From: Anaerolineae bacterium
GTDB lineage: Bacteria; Chloroflexota; Anaerolineae; J102
Reading direction: 5' to 3'
DNA: 7,347 nt
NCBI GenBank assembly: GCA_026992375.1
Contig: JALXAF010000151.1
Span: 1 to 7,347, forward strand
Shown: positions 1 to 5,128 of the stretch, in pieces
Layout of the letters: every line of letters begins with the position of its first letter
Position numbering within the stretch: the first letter of the stretch is position 1
Notes under the pieces: generated by a model
Database searches by the model: none
What the model was told of the DNA's origin: nothing
The model's input: the letters and a program-made list of their open reading frames with translations, nothing else
Position numbers and translations under genes: made by a program

Positions 1-31
1 CCGAAAACAGATAGACTACCTTAGCAGTTAC
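1..31. repeat. Interspersed repeat, copy 1 (31 bp, cut by window edge)
   Basis: These bases match 4029-4059 at 30 of 31 positions; the only difference is T at 17 versus A at 4045. Similarity stops after base 31, so 31 looks like an element boundary. In the second copy this segment is the right end of a small inverted-repeat element, so the body of another copy probably lies just left of the window. The segment 16-30 is the reverse complement of 3801-3815 at 14 of 15 positions. I see no gene or RNA in the rest of the gap up to 240, only a weak 5-bp stem (86-90 with 103-107). Confidence 0.8.
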
Positions 32-240
32 AATAGAACGCTGATTGCTGAAGGTTCGCAAAACCAACGTTGGGCGAATCTGCAACGGGCGTGATGCGTG
101 AAGCCCGCGCAATCCACATTGTAAACGGGCAGTATAAGATTTTGATTAGACGGGTGAGCAGCAATCCCAGGACAGCGATATTGCCTTGCCAGCCCCCTGC
201 CCTCCCCCATCGCGGCTAAAGCAATCCGATTGAGCCCTAG

Positions 241-963
241 CTACTCGAAAGTAGCCAGCAAAGCAACGACGCTGACGAAGGTCATCATGGCCAGAATGAG
301 CGCCGTGAGGAGAATAGAGACGCCATCCGCCCGCACGTCCTGTGGATCCCGCCGCCATCGCCATCCCAGCCAGAATGAAAACGCCAGAACGTCGAGGAGA
401 ATCAACGCCGAGACGCCCCGCATCAGCCCGGTGGAGAGGTGGACGCCATATCCGCACAAACTTTGAACGCCCTGTTGAAATGTCCATGCGCCAAAAGCTG
501 TCATCCAGAAAATGCGCTCACGCCGCTTATGCTGCCGCCACACCAATATCATCAATACGGGATAAATTAGAACGAAGGTGGCGTTTGTTGTCGACATCAG
601 AAAACGCAAGGCCGAAATCGGCACGAATTCAGAACAAAAGGCTTGTCCCCATGCAGCATACGGAGCAAAAGTGAGAAATGATAGAGAGGACACCATGCCC
701 ACCGCCCAAAAAAGGGGCGTCAATGCCAGGGCCCGCCGTTGTTTCCATCGAAGAAAAAGGCAAGCAGACGCCACAAAAAGGGGCATGAGTAACACGATAT
801 AGAAATGCCCGCCAATGGCAATATACCAGGTTATGGGCAATGTCAGCAGCGCCCCCGCCAACACCCAGAGACAAGAGCGGCGATAGACGCCCCAGGCTGC
901 TAAGGCCAGCCCCGCCAGCACACCAGGCCAGCCAAAGATAATGAAAATCAGGGCTTCAAACAT
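241..963 (-). CDS. Multi-pass membrane protein of unknown function
   Basis: A 240-residue protein made almost entirely of hydrophobic stretches. Likely membrane helices lie at about residues 4-26, 30-51, 53-71, 77-100, 120-142, 150-170, 182-202 and 210-237, giving seven or eight passes. They are separated by short basic loops such as WKQRR, RQHKRRER and WRWRRD, whose positive charge would favour a cytoplasmic side. I do not recognise a family and see no catalytic or transporter signature. The ATG at 963 is chosen because hydrophobic coding begins at once and an extended -10 box lies about 70 bp upstream. There is no convincing Shine-Dalgarno sequence. The gene is divergent from the exporter at 1085. 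Hand counts show lower-GC patches here (about 46% over 541-660) than in the neighbouring genes (65% over 1501-1560), which could reflect transfer or simply membrane-protein codon use. I see no terminator downstream. Confidence 0.72.
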   Translation of the reverse strand: MFEALIFIIFGWPGVLAGLALAAWGVYRRSCLWVLAGALLTLPITWYIAIGGHFYIVLLMPLFVASACLFLRWKQRRALALTPLFWAVGMVSSLSFLTFAPYAAWGQAFCSEFVPISALRFLMSTTNATFVLIYPVLMILVWRQHKRRERIFWMTAFGAWTFQQGVQSLCGYGVHLSTGLMRGVSALILLDVLAFSFWLGWRWRRDPQDVRADGVSILLTALILAMMTFVSVVALLATFE

Positions 964-1030
964 GATACGTTCACCGATTCGGTTTGAGAAGGAGCGAATC
1001 TAAAAAGAGTGCAACCCAAAACCTGTTTCG

Positions 1031-1039
1031 ATTATAACA
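1031..1039 (-). promoter_or_regulatory. Extended -10 promoter for the membrane-protein gene
   Basis: Read on the minus strand, the bases are TGTTATAAT: a perfect TATAAT (1036-1031) preceded by TG plus one base, the extended -10 pattern that can work without a good -35. No clear TTGACA-like box lies 16-18 bp upstream. Transcription would begin near 1024, giving a leader of about 60 bases before the ATG at 963. It is a sequence match only. Confidence 0.5.
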
Positions 1040-1069
1040 ATCTGGGATAGAAAGTAAAAACCAATCCCG

Positions 1070-1078
1070 TGCTATAAT
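1070..1078 (+). promoter_or_regulatory. Extended -10 promoter, probably leaderless start
   Basis: The bases TGCTATAAT form a perfect -10 hexamer (1073-1078) with the extended TGn upstream. No recognisable -35 is present at the usual spacing. Seven bases after the -10 box is 1085, the A of the ATG of the exporter gene, so the expected transcription start coincides with the start codon. No Shine-Dalgarno sequence could fit in between, which agrees with a leaderless mRNA. This promoter sits back to back with the minus-strand one at 1031-1039. Confidence 0.62.
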
Positions 1079-1084
1079 TTTGTC

Positions 1085-2008
1085 ATGCAACCCGCCACCG
1101 CTTCCCGCCGCATCTTCGCCGACATCAGTCTGCTGAGCGTCGCCTTCATTTGGGGGCTGACCTTCGTGATGGTGCAGGACGCGGTGCGGACGTATCCGGT
1201 GTTTGCGTTCCTCAGCGCCCGCTTCATCCTGGCTTTTTTGGCGATGCTCCCCATCGCGTTGCTGCTGCGCAAACGCACCGCGGGCTGGGGAGCGGCGACG
1301 CCCCTGCGTAATCAAATCGGCGCAGGCGCGCTCATCGGCGTGATCCTCTTCGCCGGTTATGGATTTCAGACCGCAGGCCTGCAGTTCACCACGCCTGCCA
1401 AAGCCGGTTTCATCACCGGGCTTTCGGTGGTGATGGTGCCGCTGCTGGGCGTGATTCTGCTGCGGGAACGGCCTCATCCGGCCGTGTGGGCGGGCGTAGG
1501 GCTGGCGACGGCGGGACTGGCGTTTCTATCGCTGGTGGGGGTAAACTTGGATGAAGGCGTCAATCCGGGCGATGTGCTGGTCTTTTTCTGTGCGCTCAGC
1601 TTCGCTGCACACATCTTCGTCACCGGGCGTTTCTCGCATCGCATGAACCCCCTGGCGCTGACCATGACGCAGATTCTCACGGTTGCGCTGCTGGCCAGCA
1701 TCACCAGCCACTTCTTTGAACCGTCCACGCCGCTCTTCCCCCGCGGACAGCCTCTCTTCGCCGCGGTCTTCACCGGCATCCTGGCCACCGCCATCGCTTT
1801 TGGCGTGCAGACGGTGGCGCAGCGTTTCACCACCTCCACGCACACTGCGCTCATCTTCGCCACGGAGCCGGTCTTCGCCGCGCTGGCTTCGTTTGCGCTC
1901 ATTGGCGAACGCCTGGGCCCGCCCCAACTGCTGGGCGGCGCGCTCATCCTGGCCGGGATGCTGACGGCGGAGCTCGGGCCTGGCTTGAAAAGCAGGAAAC
2001 CAGATTAG
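1085..2008 (+). CDS. EamA/DMT-superfamily membrane exporter
   Basis: A 307-residue inner-membrane protein of the drug/metabolite transporter superfamily, which exports small metabolites or amino acids; the substrate cannot be told from sequence. Two homologous EamA halves are visible. The first opens with FIWGLTFV (about residues 21-28) and ends in the LLRERP region (about 125-130). The second covers about 160-300 and carries the matching TALIFATEPVFAALASFALI segment followed by GERL and a final GGALILAGML helix. About ten membrane helices fit, and the length is typical for the family. A short basic tail (KSRKPD) follows the last helix. The ATG at 1085 is supported by the family-like N-terminus and by the -10 box that places transcription start on it. 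The next gene begins 41 bp downstream on the same strand and could be co-transcribed. Confidence 0.93.
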   Translation: MQPATASRRIFADISLLSVAFIWGLTFVMVQDAVRTYPVFAFLSARFILAFLAMLPIALLLRKRTAGWGAATPLRNQIGAGALIGVILFAGYGFQTAGLQFTTPAKAGFITGLSVVMVPLLGVILLRERPHPAVWAGVGLATAGLAFLSLVGVNLDEGVNPGDVLVFFCALSFAAHIFVTGRFSHRMNPLALTMTQILTVALLASITSHFFEPSTPLFPRGQPLFAAVFTGILATAIAFGVQTVAQRFTTSTHTALIFATEPVFAALASFALIGERLGPPQLLGGALILAGMLTAELGPGLKSRKPD

Positions 2009-2049
2009 ATCACTTTCGACAGCGCTTATCGCTCATCTCCTCCAGTCTC

Positions 2050-3771
2050 ATGGATAGAACAGTCCCCGTTTCCGGCAACGAAGAAATCCAGCTTTACATG
2101 CGCACCTACTACTCGTTGCTGCGCAGCACGAGCCCGGTGCAGATCAAGGTGCTCATCGAAGCGCACAAGCGCATGAAATCGGCGCTGCACGTGAAGGCGA
2201 ATGACGCCGAGCCCGATCTGGCGGCGCTGAACTACGCCATTCTGCGCCTGCCCGATGTCATCGACCACGTGCGACTGGTGGTCATGGGACAATCGGAACG
2301 CATTTTCCGCAAGCATGGCTACACGAATCTCTCATCCTGGCAGCGCGTCACCGCGCCGGGCCGCCGTCGCCGCACATTTTACGATGGCGAGGAGACCCTG
2401 GCCGTGTTCATCGCCAGCCGCTCCGATATCGATGATTTGGCGCCGATGCTGGTGGCGTACCAAATCGAGCGGCGCAAACTGTACGATCTGCTGGGAAACA
2501 GCGCTGGGCTTTCTTTTTTGCGGGAGATCGAGGAGAAGGGGATTCTGGATGCGGACGCGTGCTGCCAACGGCTGGCCGAACTGACGCGCACCGAGGCGGA
2601 AGACTGGATGCGCATTTATCGGGTGTGGAAGGAGAAGCTGCCCCAACGCCTGCTGACCATCGCCACCGAAAAGCAGGACATCGCCATCCGCTCCCTTTCG
2701 GGCTCGCTGGCCGACTATCGGCGGGCCACGCGGCGCTGGTGGGAGCATGTGGAGGAGGCTCTGCCCGACGTCGGTTTTGCGGATCAGCCCGCCTACTTCA
2801 TCTCCAGCAACACCCATTCTATGGCCAATCTGCTCAGCGGCTATCCGTTGATGAAGGAAGATGAGCTGGTGGCGTACATTCGGGAGCAAGGGTCGGAAAG
2901 CTTGCGGCGGGAGTATGAGGACATTCACCGGGAGAACGTGCCCAGCAGCCGCGAGAACTTCCTCTACTACGCGTGGAAGAAGTACGAGCAGGCCCATCCC
3001 CAGGCCGCGGCCGAACGGCTGGCCCATGAAAAGAAGATGGGCATCTTCCGCATTCCCAGCGAATACACGGCCTTCGACATCGAGGTGCAGGTGGTGCTGC
3101 TCAACCGGCTACACACAAATTACATGGATCCGCGGCTGCAATTGCCGGGCATCGAGCATCTGCATCTCAGCAACGCCCTGATCATCAACATCGATTATCC
3201 GCTGGGCATGGGCGCGTATCAGGTGCTCAACGAGATCGCCCGCAATATCGACGAGGTGCGGGGCGTGTTCATCATGGGCAAGGCCGCCACCCTCAACGGT
3301 CGCATCGGCGATGTGATGATCCCCAACGTGGTGCACGACGAGCATTCCGCCAACACCTATCTCTTCCACAATTGCTTCTGTGCGGATGATGTGCGGCCCT
3401 TCCTGGTCTATGGCTCGGTGCTGGATAACCAGAAGGCCATCACCGTGCCCGGCACCTTTTTGCAAAACCAGGAGTACATGGCGGTGTTCTACAAAGAAGG
3501 CTATACCGACTTGGAGATGGAGGCGGGGCCTTATCTCAGCAGCGTCTACGAGATGTCCCGGCCCAAGCGACACCCCTACAACGAGATTGTGAATCTGTAC
3601 GAGGCGGCTTTTCCGGTGGGCGTGCTGCACTACGCCTCGGATACGCCCTTCAGCAAGGGGCAGAATCTGGGCGCGCAAAATCTCTCCTACTTTGGCATGG
3701 ACCCCACCTACGCCACCATGATCGCGATCCTGCGCCGCCTGCTGGATTCTGAGCTGGCGCACCATCGGTAA
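2050..3771 (+). CDS. DUF6909-like protein with phosphorylase-like C-terminal domain
   Basis: A 573-residue, probably soluble cytoplasmic protein with no signal peptide or membrane helix. Residues 1 to about 340 are mostly helical and charged. Residues about 345-570 contain motifs arranged as in the nucleoside phosphorylase/MTA-SAH nucleosidase superfamily: a glycine-containing GKAATLNGRIGDVMIP segment (410-425) like the GxAGGL...GDIV loop, LEMEAGPY (488-495) like the nucleoside-binding ME motif, and YASDTPFSKG (528-537) like the catalytic SD motif. From memory, the whole resembles the uncharacterised DUF6909 family of Chloroflexota and Bacteroidota-type genomes. The superfamily link is inferred from motif order and spacing, and the reaction is unknown. 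The ATG at 2050 lacks a Shine-Dalgarno sequence. It may share a transcript with the exporter 41 bp upstream. Long antisense frames here are shadows. Confidence 0.88.
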   Translation: MDRTVPVSGNEEIQLYMRTYYSLLRSTSPVQIKVLIEAHKRMKSALHVKANDAEPDLAALNYAILRLPDVIDHVRLVVMGQSERIFRKHGYTNLSSWQRVTAPGRRRRTFYDGEETLAVFIASRSDIDDLAPMLVAYQIERRKLYDLLGNSAGLSFLREIEEKGILDADACCQRLAELTRTEAEDWMRIYRVWKEKLPQRLLTIATEKQDIAIRSLSGSLADYRRATRRWWEHVEEALPDVGFADQPAYFISSNTHSMANLLSGYPLMKEDELVAYIREQGSESLRREYEDIHRENVPSSRENFLYYAWKKYEQAHPQAAAERLAHEKKMGIFRIPSEYTAFDIEVQVVLLNRLHTNYMDPRLQLPGIEHLHLSNALIINIDYPLGMGAYQVLNEIARNIDEVRGVFIMGKAATLNGRIGDVMIPNVVHDEHSANTYLFHNCFCADDVRPFLVYGSVLDNQKAITVPGTFLQNQEYMAVFYKEGYTDLEMEAGPYLSSVYEMSRPKRHPYNEIVNLYEAAFPVGVLHYASDTPFSKGQNLGAQNLSYFGMDPTYATMIAILRRLLDSELAHHR

Positions 3772-3800
3772 GCCCCAGAAGCCGTTATGCACTTTGGCCT

Positions 3801-4058
3801 TAACTACTAAGGTAGGCCTACTGAGCCAACGTTCAAGCCTGCGTTCGTCAGTTTTGCAGCCTTGGCCGCTGGACCTGGCCCCCACCCCGGCCCTCCCCCG
3901 CCAGTCGCTTCGCTCCTTTGCAGGGGAGGGAGCCGCTGGTTTGCAAAGTTTTTTCCAGACGGAGAGGTCTTCCTCCCCGCTTGCGGGGGGGGGAGCGAGG
4001 GGGGCCTGCCGCAGCAGAAGCCAAGCCGCCGAAAACAGATAGACAACCTTAGCAGTTA
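3801..4058. mobile_element. MITE-like element with terminal inverted repeats (about 258 bp)
   Basis: The left end TAACTACTAAGGTAG (3801-3815) is the reverse complement of the right end 4044-4058 at 13 of 15 positions, and of the other right-end copy (16-30) at 14 of 15. Both ends begin with TA outermost, as expected for elements that duplicate a TA target, such as the IS630/Tc1-mariner group; that family link is inference. There is no transposase, and the interior is a large GC-rich nested palindrome (3877-4006). An open frame through it reads as low-complexity sequence and is not a gene. The right end recurs at window base 31, so the element or its end is repeated in this genome. Confidence 0.55.
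3877..4006. repeat. Nested GC-rich palindromic repeat (REP/BIME-like)
   Basis: The outer arms, 3877-3901 and 3983-4006, are imperfect inverted repeats rich in C and G respectively. Inside lies a perfect 8-bp stem CCCTCCCC/GGGGAGGG (3891-3898 with 3923-3930), and near the right arm a short hairpin CCCCG-CTTG-CGGGG (3975-3988). Translated in one frame it gives the TPALP...FAGEGA...SPLAGGGARG pattern that I recognise as the product of a repeat type spread through many bacterial genomes. It is structural intergenic DNA or RNA, not coding sequence. Confidence 0.65.
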
Positions 4059-4059
4059 C
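4029..4059. repeat. Interspersed repeat, copy 2 (31 bp)
   Basis: Second copy of the repeat at 1-31 with one substitution. It forms the right end of the 3801-4058 inverted-repeat element, and sequence similarity to copy 1 ends at base 4059. Confidence 0.8.
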
Positions 4060-4084
4060 GTGACGTTTTACGCTTGACAGCCTG

Positions 4085-4104
4085 CCCTGAGCGAAGTCGA
4101 AGGG
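4085..4104. repeat. Common 20-bp dispersed repeat
   Basis: The bases CCCTGAGCGAAGTCGAAGGG are a partly palindromic 20-mer with CCCT/AGGG ends. I recognise it as a short repeat dispersed in the intergenic DNA of many unrelated bacteria, read as FDFAQGR in one antisense frame. It lies between the two inverted-repeat elements. Its function is unknown to me. Confidence 0.6.
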
Positions 4105-4207
4105 TTTTACGGCCCTGACATGTCGCTTGTTGGCGACTCTAACCTTCAAGGCTGATTGACTGACAAATCTCGTTGCGCCGCCTCATTCGCCGAATGAATT
4201 CGGTTCC

Positions 4208-4227
4208 ACGGGCGTGCCGCCGCCCGT
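4208..4227 (+). other. Alternative hairpin overlapping the terminator-like stem
   Basis: ACGGGCG (4208-4214) pairs perfectly with CGCCCGT (4221-4227) across a six-base loop. Bases 4224-4227 are also the first four of the terminator-like stem, so the two hairpins cannot both form fully. That is the geometry of a switch, but in a repeat-derived palindrome it may be incidental. Confidence 0.4.
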
Positions 4228-4248
4228 CCCCCTGCGGGGACGGTGTTT
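4224..4248 (+). terminator. Rho-independent terminator-like hairpin
   Basis: A perfect 8-bp stem CCGTCCCC/GGGGACGG (4224-4231 with 4236-4243) closes a four-base loop and is followed by TGTTTTC. It could end transcripts coming from 2050-3771 or act as a block ahead of the Nudix gene. The T-tract is short, and the hairpin may simply be part of the repeat element. Confidence 0.4.
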
Positions 4249-4273
4249 TCTTCGTCAAAACGGAACCCGCAAG

Positions 4274-4291
4274 CGTCGGCGCAGGCCGACG
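4274..4291. repeat. Perfect hairpin inside the second element
   Basis: CGTCGGC (4274-4280) pairs with GCCGACG (4285-4291) across the four-base loop GCAG. It is followed by repeated GGCC units at 4295-4298, 4302-4305 and 4309-4312, and then TTTT at 4317-4320. It is part of the structured interior of the 4141-4376 element. Confidence 0.5.
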
Positions 4292-4390
4292 AGCGGCCAA
4301 AGGCCCCTGGCCCTGATTTTAATCGGTAGGTTTAGACGCCAAGCTGACTTTTTTCAGTCAACCAGCCTTCAAGATTTGACATGTGAGCTG

Positions 4391-4396
4391 TATAGT
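4391..4396 (+). promoter_or_regulatory. Possible -10 box for the Nudix-helicase unit
   Basis: TATAGT matches five of six -10 consensus bases and would start transcription near 4403, about 16 bases before the ATG at 4419. The bases 17 upstream are TTCAAG (4368-4373), a weak -35 that would lie in the right arm of the inverted-repeat element. A perfect TTGACA at 4376-4381 is only nine bases from TATAGT, too close to pair with it in the usual way. Confidence 0.32.
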
Positions 4397-4418
4397 CACA
4401 AACCCCCTCTTTATCCCC

Positions 4419-5126
4419 ATGCAACCACTCACTCCCCACGACATCCAACAAGCCCTGTCCGGGCCTCTGCCCGGCTTGCGCGGCCAGCAGGTTATGGCTC
4501 CGGGCTATCGTTCCTTGGACCCGAAAATCTACGCTGAGGGCTCCAGGACTTGCCGACGGGCCGCTGTGCTGCTCCTCCTCTACCCGCGCAACGACCATCT
4601 CTACTTCATCCTCACTGAACGCAGACATGATCTAACCCAGCATCCGGGCCAGGTTTCCATGCCCGGCGGTTCGCGCGACGGCGATGAAACCGTGGCCCAA
4701 ACCGCCATCCGCGAGGCCCATGAAGAAATCGGCGTGGCGCCCGAAAGGGTGGATGTGTTGGGGCGACTCACCCACATCTACATCCCGCCCAGCCATTTCT
4801 GCATTCAGATCGTGGTGGGATACACGCCCGAACCGCCGCGCTGGCGCGCCAATCCAGACGAGATCGAGACCCTCATCGAAGCGCCCGTCTCCATCCTGCT
4901 CGATCCCGCCTTCCGTCATATCACCACGGTCGAACAAGACGGGCGTACATGGAACGTGCCCTATTTCGGCCTCAACGGACACAAGGTGTGGGGGGCCACG
5001 GCCATGGCTCTGGGGGAATTCGCCACCCTGCTATCCGAAACCTATCCCGAGAAAACCCATCCGCCGTTCGAGCACCCGCCCATTTATGAATGCCCGGTGC
5101 AGAAGGAGATGACGGATCATCGCTAA
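4419..5126 (+). CDS. Nudix hydrolase, CoA-pyrophosphatase type
   Basis: A 235-residue protein with a complete Nudix box, the Mg-binding motif GX5EX7REX2EEXG, at residues 84-105 (G84, E90, R98-E99, E102-E103, G105). Just before it, LTERRHDLTQHPGQVSMPGG (65-84) matches the signature of the CoA-pyrophosphatase branch (UPF0035/NudL-like), and KVWGATAMAL near residue 190 is the family's usual C-terminal segment. The expected reaction is cleavage of CoA or acyl-CoA derivatives to 3',5'-ADP and phosphopantetheine in the cytoplasm; other nucleoside diphosphate derivatives are possible. I chose ATG 4419 because family similarity begins there. GTG 4383, in frame, would add 12 residues overlapping the likely promoter. 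There is no Shine-Dalgarno sequence. The helicase gene starts two bases after the stop, so the two are almost certainly co-transcribed. Confidence 0.92.
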   Translation: MQPLTPHDIQQALSGPLPGLRGQQVMAPGYRSLDPKIYAEGSRTCRRAAVLLLLYPRNDHLYFILTERRHDLTQHPGQVSMPGGSRDGDETVAQTAIREAHEEIGVAPERVDVLGRLTHIYIPPSHFCIQIVVGYTPEPPRWRANPDEIETLIEAPVSILLDPAFRHITTVEQDGRTWNVPYFGLNGHKVWGATAMALGEFATLLSETYPEKTHPPFEHPPIYECPVQKEMTDHR

Positions 5127-5128
5127 TC

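Larger units (their letters stand above)
4141..4376. mobile_element. Second MITE-like inverted-repeat element (about 236 bp)
   Basis: The 23-bp ends 4141-4163 and 4354-4376 are inverted repeats matching at 20 of 23 positions, with the core GGCTGATTGACTGA (4150-4163) opposed to TCAGTCAACCAGCC (4354-4367). The interior has no transposase and carries a chain of perfect hairpins: 4208-4214/4221-4227, 4224-4231/4236-4243 and 4274-4280/4285-4291. An 8-bp direct repeat TGACATGT occurs at 4377-4384, directly outside the right end, and at 4116-4123, 17 bp outside the left end; it could be a target duplication if the left boundary is really at 4124. Its ends differ from those of the neighbouring element, so this is a separate type. 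The element ends about 40 bp before the Nudix start codon. Confidence 0.5.

Noticed and set aside
86..107. Short hairpin CGGGC/GCCCG as a terminator or small RNA
   Set aside because: The five-base stem has a 12-base loop and no T-tract, within the range expected by chance.
1474..1947. Antisense open frame within the exporter gene
   Set aside because: It is the shadow of a well-supported EamA coding sequence, and its composition is dominated by A, S, K and V as expected from the reverse complement.
3794..4042. Small plus-strand frame giving a TPALP...FAGEGA...SPLAGGGARG peptide
   Set aside because: This is the translation of a palindromic intergenic repeat, with no start signal and low-complexity composition.
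3109..4149. A 346-codon minus-strand frame spanning the end of the 573-residue gene and the repeats
   Set aside because: It runs through palindromic repeats and antisense to a clear gene, with no family similarity. The FDFAQGR stretch is a translation of the dispersed 20-mer.
3801..4376. CRISPR array
   Set aside because: The repeats here are inverted ends and hairpins, not regularly spaced identical direct repeats, and no cas gene is present.
4376..4381. Perfect TTGACA as a -35 box for the Nudix gene
   Set aside because: The nearest -10-like hexamer (4391-4396) is only nine bases away, and the bases at 16-18 spacing do not resemble a -10 box.
4214..4537. Plus-strand 107-codon frame over the hairpin region into the Nudix gene
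   Set aside because: The peptide is arginine- and proline-rich, comes from the structured repeat, and overlaps the genuine Nudix frame out of register.
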